A stretch of 64,000 nt of DNA. Source: Torymus aiolomorphi. Lineage: Eukaryota; Arthropoda; Insecta; Hymenoptera; Torymidae. A model generated the notes under the pieces. It made no database searches, was not told the DNA's origin, and saw nothing but the letters and a program-made list of their open reading frames with translations. The stretch covers positions 212,955,376 through 213,019,375 of the forward strand of contig CM070873.1 of the NCBI GenBank assembly GCA_036365515.1, read 5' to 3'. Of the stretch, positions 12,690-27,600 are shown one piece after another. A program made the position numbers and the translations under genes. Positions within the stretch are counted from its first letter, which is position 1. Every line of letters begins with the position of its first letter.

Positions 12690-13388
12690 CAGAAAATATT
12701 AAATATAAAAAAAAAAAAAAATAAAAAAACAATTCAAAAATTGAATAAAACATTTCGAAGAATTTAACTTATTATCAGGGAATTCAAATCATTTAATTAT
12801 TAAATTTAATTTTACAAAATATATATTATATTATAAAAAAATATACTTTTATTGTAACAATTTTAATGTTTTCTGAAATTTTATAGTGACAAAGACAGTG
12901 GATTAGGCCTACTGGGGAACCACTTAAAAATAAAACGCATCTTTCTATTTACCTCCAAGGTGATGTGGAAAAAATAGAATAAAATATATCTTAATACATA
13001 ATTAATGTAATTTTCTTAATAATTTACTCTCTTATTTCAGAAATTAAGAATTCAAAACTACTCTTAAGCGTTACATCTATAAATATTACCCTATTAATAA
13101 AACATATGAAAAATATAAATTATTAATTTTATATAACATATGAAATATACATAAAATATATTTTTATATATAGTTAATGTAATTTTCTCAATAATTTACT
13201 CTTTTATTTTACTCTTTTAATTTACTCTTTTATTTAGAAATTAAGAATTCAAAATTACTCTTAAACGTTACATCTGTATACTACCTTATTAATAAAACAT
13301 ATGAAAAATACATGAAAAAAATAAACTTTTAAGTGAACATTTAAATGAGGGGGGTCACGAGGGGGGTCTGAGGGGGGGGCGAGGGGGG
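12690..13388 (+). repeat. Helitron 3' tail, tandem unit A
   Basis: The unit starts CAGAAAATATTAAATAT and repeats at 13389, where unit B is cut by the solo LTR and resumes at 15124. Shared blocks are AACATTTCGAAGAATTTAAC, TGACAAAGACAGTGGATTAG, CCTCCAAGGTGATGTGG and the CTCTTAAGCGTTACAT sub-repeat. It ends in a G-rich stretch resembling the terminus of unit B but without CTAG. The 477 bp before it (12213-12689) is AT-rich and carries no gene. Confidence 0.88.
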
Positions 13389-13401
13389 CAGAAAATATTA
13401 A

Positions 13402-13405
13402 ATAT
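13402..13405. repeat. Target duplication ATAT, left of solo LTR
   Basis: ATAT precedes the LTR start TGTAACGG; the matching ATAT is at 15120-15123. Removing the LTR and one ATAT rebuilds the sequence seen intact at 12690-12710. Confidence 0.9.
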
Positions 13406-15119
<1,714 letters not shown>

Positions 15120-15123
15120 ATAT

Positions 15124-15751
15124 AAAAAAAAAAATAAAAAAACAATTAAAAATTGAATAAAACATTTCGAAGAATTTAACTTATTATCAGGTAATTCAAA
15201 TCATTTAATTATTAAATTTAATTTTACAAAATATATATTATATTATAAAAAAATATACTTTTATTGTAACAATTTTAATGTTTTCTGAAATTTTATAGTG
15301 ACAAAGACAGTGGATTAGCCCTACTGGGGATACCACTTAAAAATAAAACGCATCTTTCTATTTACCTCCAAGGTGATGTGGAAAAAATAGAATAAAATAT
15401 ATAATTTTCAATATATTTTCTTAATATATAATTAATGTAGTTTTCTCAATAATCCGTTCTTTCGATTCAGAAATTAAGAATTAAGAACGACTCTTAAGTG
15501 TTACATTTGTATTAACTATCATCCATAAAAAATATGAAAAATCTCAATAATCTATTCTTTCGTTTCAGAAATTAGGAATTAAGAACTACTCTTAAGTGTT
15601 ACATTTGTATAAACTATCATCCATACAAAATATGAAAAATACCATATTAATACAACATATGAAAAATATCTACGTTGAAAATAAATAAATTATTTACTTG
15701 TCAAAATTGGGGGGTTGACGAGCGGAGCAAGTAGGGGGGGGTACCCCCTAG
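15124..15751 (+). repeat. Helitron 3' tail, tandem unit B, with terminus
   Basis: This resumes unit B after the solo LTR. The end reads GACGAGCGGAGCAAGTAGG, then a G run, TA and CCCCCTAG. The stem AGGGGG/CCCCCT (15733-15749) followed by CTAG (15748-15751) and a T outside is the canonical Helitron 3' terminus (hairpin then CTRR, inserted between A and T). Sub-repeats around CTCTTAAGTGTTACATTTGTA occur twice (about 15490 and 15587). Confidence 0.85.
15733..15751 (+). other. Helitron 3' terminus: hairpin plus CTAG
   Basis: A six-base stem with a five-base loop overlaps CTAG by two bases, and the next base is T. In Helitrons this hairpin acts as the rolling-circle termination signal. Confidence 0.8.
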
Positions 15752-15805
<54 letters not shown>

Positions 15806-16325
15806 AGTGTTATTTCTGGGACGAAAAAATGTATATAACTGTTATTTCCGGGACGGACTGTTATTTCCGGGACGTCCCGGAAAAGAAAAAGGTAAATTTA
15901 CGTTATTTCCAGGCCCGTGCTAGAATCTATAACCCCAGGGTCTATTATTTCTTTAGTCACTTGTATATAGCAACTCTGAAAGAATAAACTATAGAACACT
16001 GTATAATCCCGGAAATAAGGCCTATTCTATTATATATATATATAATATCATTACTGATCAAAACTTTTATTTCTTAGGTGAATCAAAAAAAAGAAATGTT
16101 AACTGTAGTACCCCCTTAATATAATATAATTAAATTAAATTTAAACTTTAAAACACATTCAGTAAATTGATTTTATATACAGAAAGACATGTTTAAGATA
16201 TAGCAAAAAGATTTTTTGGTCGAAACATGGTTTAAGGCAATGATTATGAAAAAAACTGAAAACCCCTCCAAATTCGTTCCATAACTGGTACTTTTACCTT
16301 ATACAAGCTATGAAAGCGCCCATAC
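15752..16325. other. TA microsatellite and GGGACG repeats, no gene seen
   Basis: A TA run (about 15756-15797) is followed by three copies of GTTATTTC-GGGACG (about 15808-15875). The remainder is AT-rich without coding signal. Confidence 0.6.
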
Positions 16326-16584
16326 TTGGAGCAAGCTAGAGAATCGGCAAAAGAGGGACCGCGCCGCTTGCGCGACTGCTATGTTCGAAGAAATATATAT
16401 ATATATATAGATGTACTGCGCCATCAGTGCGTTGCGTCGAGGCGGAGTGGGGGAATCGGTAGAAGACGGTTCGGCCGGCGCACCTCACAAAAGTCGGCGG
16501 TGCTCGCTCCAAACTGTGTACAACGCGCGATCTGTTCCACGAATCGTTGCGGTGCGGGGGAAATCGAAGGTGCGGCTTGGCCGC
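16326..16584. other. GC-rich unique segment interrupted by the Transib MITE
   Basis: Higher-GC sequence that continues after the MITE at 17479-17595. Short overlapping frames exist but none resembles a known protein. Confidence 0.4.
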
Positions 16585-16589
16585 CGCTG

Positions 16590-16931
16590 CACAGTGGGCT
16601 ATAAAATGCAAAAAAGTATCAAAATTCTCGATACACTAGAAAAATGAATATTTCTTGATTATTTTTGTGCAAATCGGCAGTTTCAAACATTATCTTTAAT
16701 ATTTTTTTGATCGTTTACAGGATTATTTCATTTTACTGTAACTGTGGAATGCGTACAAGCTAAAACAATTGAAGAATCATTATTTTCGCTTTTAAAATTC
16801 GAGCTTTACTCGAAAAGTGGATAAATAATTTTTTTTTTGCGTGAATTAAAGTTTGGGACATTACATGGGACAGGTGCGAATAATAAATAATAATAAATAA
16901 TAAATAAATATCCATATTTATTTAATTTTCA

Positions 16932-16963
<32 letters not shown>

Positions 16964-16967
16964 TTAG

Positions 16968-16999
<32 letters not shown>

Positions 17000-17473
17000 A
17001 CACACACACACACACACAGACACGCACGCATTAATGTATATATGTATATTTTATTTTATTTATTTATTTATTATATAATAAAAAGGAATTTTTTATATGT
17101 ATTAAAATCGGCCAGAAAAATATTCTTACGCAACCTGTAAAAAAATATTTTTCTTAATAGGCTATATTATTATAATTTCATAATGATTTGATAAAAATAA
17201 TAGTTTCATAATGTCAAAATTCTAATTGAATAATGTTTTTATCCACTTTTCGAGTAAAGCTCGAATTTTAAAAGCGAAAATAATGATTCTTCAATTGTTT
17301 CAGCCTGTACGCATTCCACAGTTACAGTAAAATCAAATAATCCTGTAAACGATAAAAAAAATATTAAAGATAATGTTTGAAACTGTCGATTTGCACAAAA
17401 ATAATCAAGAAATATTCATTTTTCTAGTGTATCGAGAATTTTGATACTTTTTTGCATTTTATAGCCCATTGTG
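16590..17473. mobile_element. Transib-type non-autonomous element (MITE), 884 bp
   Basis: Inverted arms of about 235 bp start CACAGTGGGCTATAAAATGC on the left and CACAATGGGCTATAAAATGC on the right (16590-16826 and 17238-17473). CACAGTG/CACAATG fits the Transib end consensus, which is also the V(D)J recombination heptamer. The flanks are a 5 bp duplication CGCTG (16585-16589 and 17474-17478), the GC-rich length and type that Transib uses. The first 12 bases match the end of the large Transib at 34373. The centre holds CA microsatellites (about 16937-17020) and no coding region. Confidence 0.88.
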
Positions 17474-17599
17474 CGCTGACTCGCGTAAATCCACGATGTG
17501 CTCGAACTATTAGACGTTTGATACTGCCTCTGTGGACATCGAAGAGTGGGGAGGGGGACCAACAGCTCGGTTTGGTCGAATCCTCAAGCGCTTGAACAT

Positions 17600-18786
<1,187 letters not shown>

Positions 18787-19678
18787 GCTGCATCGGCGAT
18801 GCCGACGCGCCTCGGCGGTGCTCGGAGGGGCTCGGAAGGATTCGCCGAATTGCCGCTGGGTGCAATATTATAATATGAGCACGGGGGGACTGATTGTCTG
18901 CGCCGTTCACGAGCCGTTTTTCAATTTCTACAGCGATTCTCTATGTCCCAGGCGCCGGAAAATTTGTCGCTTCAGTCTCCCCATGTAGTAACCTGCTGAT
19001 GCAATTGGAAAAACTAATCATCGCTTTTTATAGTTTTTGATTCGTATAATCTACATTTAGATGTTACAATTTAACAAAATTGCAAGAACCTTCATTTAAA
19101 TGCATTTGTTTATACAAATAAAAAGTCTTTTGCGAACAGAATAATTCTTTCTTGGAAATTAAGGCAACTTTAAGATTAAAATGATCCTTTCATCATCTAC
19201 AAAAAACCAAATAGTTATAAAGAGTTATAAATTTTTAAAATATTAATTTTCAGTATTTGAGAGATTTTAATAAAAACAACAAAATTAAACATCAAGTAAA
19301 AATTATTACCGTTACTTATCGTTTTCCATCAAAAAAGGATGTGCATAGTTACATATACTCTATATTATAAATAATTCACATTAATATACGAGTAAATCTC
19401 AGCAACTCTTAACTTTTTGGGAACTCGAAAATAGCAGGCAAATGAACCAAAGCTCGAAATGATTGCCATTCAATAAAAAAAAATAAAAGTAACAATAATA
19501 AATAATGACAAATCAGTCCGAAACTCACGAGGGAAGTTTCACACGTCTGGATCACAGATCTGGATAAAACTTCAGGTTGTAATTTTGTGGCTTAAGAATT
19601 CACGGAAATTACACCGTTTTTTAAACGACAAAACATAAAAAAGGAATTTAGCTTTGAAGAAACATCTACAAGACAATA
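18787..19678. other. No gene seen
   Basis: The first 200 bp are GC-richer; the remainder is AT-rich without coding or repeat signal that I could support. Confidence 0.4.
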
Positions 19679-20225
19679 CTCGGTATGCGCTCGTATCACC
19701 CCAATCTCCCCTTCAAAGCCGGGTTTTCCGGACATACAATTTTGCTGCCAATTTTTTGTTAAGCTTGTATTATTACACTAAAAAAGATATTAAAAACTAG
19801 GTGGGGTATAAGATCTCGTTTTCGAGATAGAATTTTCGATAGATCGTCCTTTAGGTGTTCACGTATACTCGCTATGCGCTCGTATCGCACCAATTTCCTC
19901 TTCCAAGCAGGGTTTTCCGGACATACGATTTTCTTGTTAATTTTTTTTTAAGCTTGTATTGTTATACTAAAAAACATATTAACCTTTAGAGGACGGGGAT
20001 TTGGGTTTACTGTTTTCTCTCACTTTTCTATAGAAATCGAGTTTTTGTGATGTCTCACATCTCAAAACTAACACATGTAAAGGGTCGATCATGGGCATGG
20101 CCCGTATAGGGGCCATCCCGTCCTCTAAAGGTTAAAAATTTGGCGGGGTATAAGACTTCGTTTTGGAGATAGAGTTTTCGATAGATCATCCTGTAGGATC
20201 ACGCATACGCTGTATGCTCACGTTT
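19679..20225 (+). repeat. ~180 bp tandem repeat, two copies plus part of a third
   Basis: Copies share TGCGCTCGTATC-C-CCAAT, GGGTTTTCCGGACATAC, GGTATAAGA-TCGTTTT and TTTTCGATAGATC. The second copy is split by the TTAA-flanked MITE at 19983-20131. Confidence 0.85.
19983..20131. mobile_element. 149 bp MITE with TTAA target duplication
   Basis: Ends are CCTTTAGAGGACGGGGAT and its complement ATCCCGTCCTCTAAAGG. It is flanked by TTAA at 19979-19982 and 20132-20135 and interrupts a tandem repeat whose intact version lies 180 bp upstream. TTAA fits piggyBac or Kolobok; the CC end leans to piggyBac. Confidence 0.88.
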
Positions 20226-20337
20226 CGCCTCAATCTCTTATTTAAGGGTTGTTTTGTGTATGGGTATGTTCGGAAATTGTTATTTTCGACATTTCTTGTG
20301 TTATTCTGCGGTTTTTTATCGAATAGAACACTGAAGT

Positions 20338-20410
20338 CCAAAAAAAAAAAACCGCTACCAATTCATTGGCACGTAACTTCCCCAAACTTAATTTATTGAT
20401 CCCTTTAATT
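20338..20410 (-). repeat. ~70 bp interspersed repeat (pair with 57013-57080)
   Basis: AAAAAAACCGCT-CCAATTCATTGG followed by GATCCCTTTAATT matches the reverse complement of 57013-57080 with scattered changes. Probably the end of an interspersed element. Confidence 0.6.
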
Positions 20411-20504
20411 AATTTTTACTTCTAATATTTAAAATTTAATACTTTATCTTGTACGGTTAGACTAAGTAGGAGAAGGTCATTGGTTCAGATTCAGCTTAAA
20501 CTGT

Positions 20505-21085
20505 GCGTTATATCTTTTTTCGTAATGGGCCGATTTTTTTGGGCAACAAACTTGAACTGAAGATATATAAAAGCTACATCTGTGCCAAATTTCAGGACGA
20601 TTGGGTAATTTTTGCTCTTGTTATCGTGCGACAATGAAAACGCAAATTTTTTCTAAAATAATTTTTTTCTAAACAACAAATGAAGATATTCTCCTGAGAT
20701 TTTAACCAAATATAGTCTTCTATAAATTTAATAAGTGGATAAAAATTTTAAGTCGATAAATCAAGTATTTTTTGAGAAAACGGGATTCGAAAATTTTTTA
20801 AAAAAATTTTTAACCTCAAATATCTTTTTTCGTAATGGACCGATTTTTTTTGGCAACGAACTCGATCTGAAGGTATATAAAAGCTACATCTGTGCCAAAT
20901 TTCAGGAGGATTGGATAATTTTTGCTCTAGTTATCGTGCGACAACGGAAACGCAAATTTTTTCTAAAATAATTTTTTTCTAAAAAACAAATGAAGATAAT
21001 CTCTTGAAATTTTAACCAGATATAGTCTTCAATTAGTGTAATAACTGGTTATTTATTTCAAGTCGATAAATAAATTATTTTTTGA
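20505..21085 (+). repeat. ~312 bp tandem duplication
   Basis: The block CTTTTTTCGTAATGG-CCGATTTTTTTGGCAAC at about 20513 repeats at about 20825, each followed by AAAAGCTACATCTGTGCC and TTATCGTGCGACAA. No coding signal. Confidence 0.88.
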
Positions 21086-21404
21086 GAAATTAATTTATGA
21101 AATATAAAAAAGTTTTCCTTAATAACAATTGACAGAGTGAAGATATTTTAAATTTTAAAAAAGAAAAATATAGGTAATTTAAATACCTTTCAAGATAAGT
21201 TTATTATATTATGTAATAATGACTGTAAGATATGAAAAAATCAAAAAAACTAAAAATTCAGAATCGTTTTTTGGTTATAAAACAAAAGAAAATCAATAAA
21301 AACTCAAATCCATCAAGATACCTTTCTTTTCCCGCGAGACGAAGAGAATGAGCTTTACCCGACGAAAATCGGTCGATTCGTTTCGGAGATATGAAGAGTT
21401 CAAA

Positions 21405-21460
21405 CACACACACGCAAGCACGCACACACGCACGCACACACACACACACACACCCACACG
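21405..21460. repeat. CA-rich microsatellite
   Basis: An imperfect CA/CGCA run inside an interspersed element whose end may be the hairpin at 21556. Confidence 0.9.
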
Positions 21461-21555
21461 AAAACAAAAATGATCAAAATCAACTAATATACACATATAT
21501 CGCCTTAAAACATCTTTTTGAACATTTTTTTTCGAAAAATTTTTTCACCGTTACA

Positions 21556-21575
21556 AAGCTTCCTCTATGAGGAAG
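21556..21575. repeat. Hairpin end of an interspersed repeat, copy 1
   Basis: GCTTCCTC and GAGGAAGC form an 8 bp stem, with ACAAA on one side and AAAAA on the other. The same hairpin and neighbours occur inverted at about 56159, so this looks like a conserved element terminus. Confidence 0.65.
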
Positions 21576-21651
21576 CAAAAAATTATGAAAGTGCTCGAGT
21601 CGAGCTCTGCAAACTTCAAGCTCATGTGCTATAAAATTATTTAAATTAATA

Positions 21652-24600
21652 TGAATACGCAAAGCAACAAAGTGAGAATTCTTTTTCGCCTTTTACCCCC
21701 CTATAATCGACTATTCGGAGGAGATCCGGGGAATCGATTTCGTCGGTAATTTTTTTCTAGGACCATTTTATCGCTAAATATGATAATCCGCCATAAAATT
21801 AATAGAGATACATAGAACAACGAAGTGAGAAGTTTTTTTATCCTTCAACCCCCCTATAATCGACTGTTCAGGGGTGATCCGGAGAATCGAATTCGTAGGT
21901 AATTTTTTCCTAGGTCTATTTTATCGTTAGATTTGATAAACCACCACACAATTAATAGCGATACCTAAAGCAACGAAGTGAGATTTTTTTTTCGCCTTCA
22001 ACCCCCCTATAATCGTCCATTTGGGGGTATTCCGGGGAATCGATTTTGTTCGTAATTTTTTTCTACGTCTATTTCATTGTTGGATTTGATAATCCGTCAT
22101 AAAATTAATAGCAATACCTAAAGCAACGATGTGAGATTTTTTTTCCCCTTCAACCCCCCTACAATCGACTGTTTGGGGGTGATCCGGGGAATCGATTTCA
22201 TTCCTAATTTTTTTCTAGGCTTGCTTTATCGTTAGATTTAATAATCCGTCATAAAATTAATAGCAATACCTCAAGCAACGACGTGAGATTTTTTTTTCTC
22301 ATTCAACCCCCCTATAATCGACTATTCGGGGGTGATCCGAGGAATCGATTTCGTTCCGAATTTTTTTCTAGGACCATTTTATCGTTAAATTTGAGAATCC
22401 GCTATAAAATTAATAGAAATACATAGAACAACGAAGTGAGAAATTTTTTTAACCTTCAACCCCCCTGTAATCGACTGGTCAGGGGTGATCCGGAGAATCG
22501 AATTCGTAGGTAATTCTTTCCTAGGTCTATTTTATCGTTAGATTTCATAATCCGCCACAAAATTGATACCCATATCTAAAGCAACGAAGAGAGATTTTTT
22601 TTCGCCTTCAACCCCCCTATAATCGTCCATTTGGGGGTGTTCTGCGGAATCGATTTCGTTCCTAATCTTTTTCTGGGCTTGTTTTGTCGTTAGATTTGAT
22701 AATCCGTCATAAAATTAATAGCAATACCTAAAGCAACGAAGTGAGATTTTTTTTTGGCCTTCAACCCCCCTATAATCGTCCATTTGAACGAGTTCCGGGG
22801 AATCGATTGTGTTCGTAATTTTTTTCTAGGTCTATTTTATGTTTAGATTTGATAATCCGTCATAAAACTAATATCAATACCTAAAGCAATGAAGTGAGAT
22901 TTTTTTTCGCCTTCAACCCCCCTATAATCGTCCATTTGGGGGTGTTCCGGGGAATCGATTTTGTTCGAAATTTTTTTCTGGGCTTGTTTTATGGTTAGAT
23001 TTGATAATCCGTCATAAAATTAATATCAATACCTAAAGCAACGAAGTGAGATTTTTTTTCGCCTTCAACCCCCCTATAATCGTCCATTTCGGGGTGTTCC
23101 GGGGAATCGATTTTGTTCGTAATTTTTTTCTAGGTCTATTTTATCGTTAGATTTAATAATCCGCCATAAAATTAATAGCAATACCTAAAGCAACGAAGTG
23201 ACATTTTTTTTGCCTCCAACCCCCCTATAATCGTCCATTTTGGGGTGTTCTGGGGAATCGATTTTGTTCGTAATTTTTTCCGGGCTTATTTTATCGTTAG
23301 ATTTGATAATCCGTCATAAAATTAATAGCAATACCTAAAGCAACGAAGTGAGATTTTTTTTTTTCGCCTTCAACCACCCTATATTCGTCCATTTGGGGGT
23401 GTTCCGGGGAATCGATTTTGTTCGTAATTTTTTTCTAGGTCTATTTTACCTTTAGATTTGATAATCCGCAATAAAATTCATAGCCATGCCTAAACGAACG
23501 AAGTGAGATTTTTTTTTTCTCATTCAACCCCCCTATAATCGACTATTCGGGGGTGATCCGAGGAATCGATTTCGTTCCTAATTTTTTTCTAGGACCATTT
23601 TATAGTTAAATTTGAGAATCCGCCATAAAATTAATAGAAATACATAGAACAACGAAGTGAGAAATTTTTTTAGCCTTCAACCCCCCTATAATCGACTGGT
23701 CAGGGGTGATCCGGAGAATCGAATTCGTAGGTAATTTTTTCCTAGGTATATTTTATCGTTAGATTTGATAATCCGCCACAAAATTGATAGCCATACCTAA
23801 AGCAACGAAGAGAGATTTTTTTTCGCCTTCAACCCCCCTATAATCGTCCATTTGGGGGTGTTCTGCGGAATCGATTTCGTTCCTAATTTTTTTCTGGGCT
23901 TGTTTTGTCGTTAGATTTGATAATCCGTCATAAAATTAATAGCAATACCTAAAGCAACGAAGTGAGATTTTTTTTCGCCTTCAACCCCCCTATAATCGTC
24001 CATTTGAACGAGTTCCGGGGAATCGATTTTGTTCGTAATTTTTTTCTAGGTCTATTTTATGTTTAGATTTGATAATTCGTCATAAAATTAATATCAATAC
24101 CTAAAGCAATGAAGTCAAATTTTTTTCGCCTTCAACCCCCCTATAATCGTCCATTTGGGGGTGTTCCGGGGAATCGATATTGTTCGTAATTTTTTTCTAG
24201 GTCTATTTTATCGTTAGATTTGATAATCCGCCATAAAATTAATAGCAATACCTAAAGCAACGAAGTGAGATTTTTTTTTTCGCCTTCAACCACCCTATAT
24301 TCGTCCATTTGGGGGTGTTCGGGGGTATCGATTTTGTTCGTAATTTTTTTCTAGGTCTATTTTACCGTTAGATTTGATAATAAACAATAAAATTCATAGC
24401 CATGCCTAAACGAACGAAGTGAGATTTTTTTTTTCTCATTCAACCCCCCTATAATCGACTATTCGGGGGTGATCCGAGGAATCGATTTCGTTCCTAATTT
24501 TTTTCTAGGACCATTTTATAGTTAAATTTGAGAATCCGCCATAAAATTAATAGAAATACATAGAACAACGAAGTGAGATTTTTTTTCGCCTTCAACCCCC

Positions 24601-27600
24601 CTATAATCGTCCAATTGGGGGTGTTCCGTGGAATCGATTTCGTTCATAATTTTTTTCTGGGCTTGTTTTGTCGTTAGATTTGATAATCCGTCATAAAATT
24701 AATAGCAATACCTAAAGCAACGAAGTGAGATTTTTTTTTCGCCTTCAACCCCCCTATATCGTCCATTTGGGGGTGTTCCGGGGAATCGATTTTGTTCGTA
24801 ATTTTTTTGTGGGCTTGTTTTATCGTTAGATTTGATAATCCGTCATAAAATTAATAGCAATACCTAAAGCAACGATGTGAGATTTTTTTTTCGCCTTCAA
24901 CCCCCCTATATCGTCCATTTGGGGGTGTTCCGGGGAATCGATTTTGTTCGTAATTTTTTTCTGGGCTTGTTTTATCGTTAGATTTGATAATCCGTCATAA
25001 AATTAATAGCAATACCTAAAGCAACGAAGTGAGATTTTTTTTCCCCTTCAACCCCCCTACAATCGACTGTTTGGGGGTGATCCGGGGAATCGATTTCATT
25101 CCTAATTTTTTTCTAGGCTTGCTTTATCGTTAGATTTAATAATCCGTCATAAAATTAATAGCAATACCTCAAGCAACGACGTGAGATTTTTTTTTCTCAT
25201 TCAACCCCCCTATAATCGACTATTCGGGGGTGATCCGAGGAATCGATTTCGTTCCGAATTTTTTTCTAGGACCATTTTATCGTTAAATTTGAGAATCCGC
25301 TATAAAATTAATAGAAATACATAGAACAACGAAGTGAGAAATTTTTTTAACCTTCAACCCCCCTGTAATCGACTGGTCAGGGGTGATCCGGAGAATCAAA
25401 TTCGTAGGTAATTCTTTCCTAGGTCTATTTTATCGTTAGATTTGATAATCCGCCACAAAATTGATACCCATATCTAAAGCAACGAAAAGAGATTTTTTTT
25501 CGCCTTCAACCCCCCTATAATCGTCCATTTGGGGGTGTTCTGCGGAATCGATTTCGTTCCTAATCTTTTTCTGGGCTTGTTTTGTCGTTAGATTTGATAA
25601 TCCGTCATAAAATTAATAGCAATACCTAAAGCAACGAAGTGAGATTTTTTTTTCGCCTTCAACCCCCCTATAATCGTCCATTTGAACGAGTTCCGGGGAA
25701 TCGATTGTGTTCGTAATTTTTTTCTAGGTCTATTTTATGTTTAGATTTGATAATCCGTCATAAAATTAATATCAATACCTAAAGCAATGAAGTGAGATTT
25801 TTTTTCGCCTTCAACCCCCCTATAATCGTCCATTTGGGGGTGTTCCGGGGAATCGATTTTGTTCGAAATTTTTTTCTGGGCTTGTTTTATGGTTAGATTT
25901 GATAATCCGTCATAAAATTAATATCAATACCTAAAGCAACGAAGTGAGATTTTTTTTCGCCTTCAACCCCCCTATAATCGTCCATTTCGGGGTGTTCCGG
26001 GGAATCGATTTTGTTCGTAATTTTTTTCTAGGTCTATTTTATCGTTAGATTTAATAATCCGCCATAAAATTAATAGCAATACCTAAAGCAACGAAGTGAC
26101 ATTTTTTTTGCCTCCAACCCCCCTATAATCGTCCATTTTGGGGTGTTCTGGGGAATCGATTCTGTTCGTAATTTTTTCCGGGCTTATTTTATCGTTAGAT
26201 TTGATAATCCGTCATAAAATTAATAGCAATACCTAAAGCAACGAAGTGAGATTTTTTTTTTCGCCTTCAACCACCCTATATTCGTCCATTTGGGGGTGTT
26301 CCGGGGAATCGATTTTGTTCGTAATTTTTTTCTAGGTCTATTTTACCTTTAGATTTGATAATCCGCAATAAAATTCATAGCCATGCCTAAACGAACGAAG
26401 TGAGATTTTTTTTTTCTCATTCAACCCCCCTATAATCGACTATTCGGGGGTGATCCGAGGAATCGATTTCGTTCCTAATTTTTTTCTAGGACCATTTTAT
26501 AGTTAAATTTGAGAATCCGCCATAAAATTAATAGAAATACATAGAACAACGAAGTGAGAAATTTTTTTAGCCTTCAACCCCCCTATAATCGACTGGTCAG
26601 GGGTGATCCGGAGAATCGAATTCGTAGGTAATTTTTTCCTAGGTATATTTTATCGTTAGATTTGATAATCCGCCACAAAATTGATAGCCATACCTAAAGC
26701 AACGAAGAGAGATTTTTTTTCGCCTTCAACCCCCCTATAATCTTCCATTTGGGGGTGTTCTGCGGAATCGATTTCGTTCCTAATTTTTTTCTGGGCTTGT
26801 TTTGTCGTTAGATTTGATAATCCGTCATAAAATTAATAGCAATACCTAAAGCAACGAAGTGAGATTTTTTTTCGCCTTCAACCCCCCTATAATCGTCCAT
26901 TTGAACGAGTTCCGGGGAATCGATTTTGTTCGTAATTTTTTTCTAGGTCTATTTTATGTTTAGATTTGATAATTCGTCATAAAATTAATATCAATACCTA
27001 AAGCAATGAAGTCAAATTTTTTTCGCCTTCAACCCCCCTATAATCGTCCATTTGGGGGTGTTCTGCGGAATCGATTTCGTTCCTAATTTTTTTCTGGGCT
27101 TGTTTTGTCGTTAGATTTGATAATCCGTCATAAAATTAATAGCAATACCTAAAGCAACGAAGTGAGATTTTTTTTCGCCTTCAACCCCCCTATAATCGTC
27201 CATTTGAACGAGTTCCGGGGAATCGATTTTGTTCGTAATTTTTTTCTAGGTCTATTTTATGTTTAGATTTGATAATTCGTCATAAAATTAATATCAATAC
27301 CTAAAGCAACGAAGTGAGATTTTTTTTTCGCCTTCAACCCCCCTATAATCGTCCATTTCGGGGTGTTCCGGGGAATCGATATTGTTCGTATTTTTTTTCT
27401 AGGTCTATTTTATCGTTAGATTTGATAATCCGCCATAAAATTAATAGCAATACCTAAAGCAACGAAGTGAGATTTTTTTTTTCGCCTTCAACCACCCTAT
27501 ATTCGTCCATTTGGGGGTGTTCGGGGGAATCGATTTTGTTCGTAATTTTTTTCTAGGTCTATTTTACCGTTAGATTTGATAATCAACAATAAAATTCATA

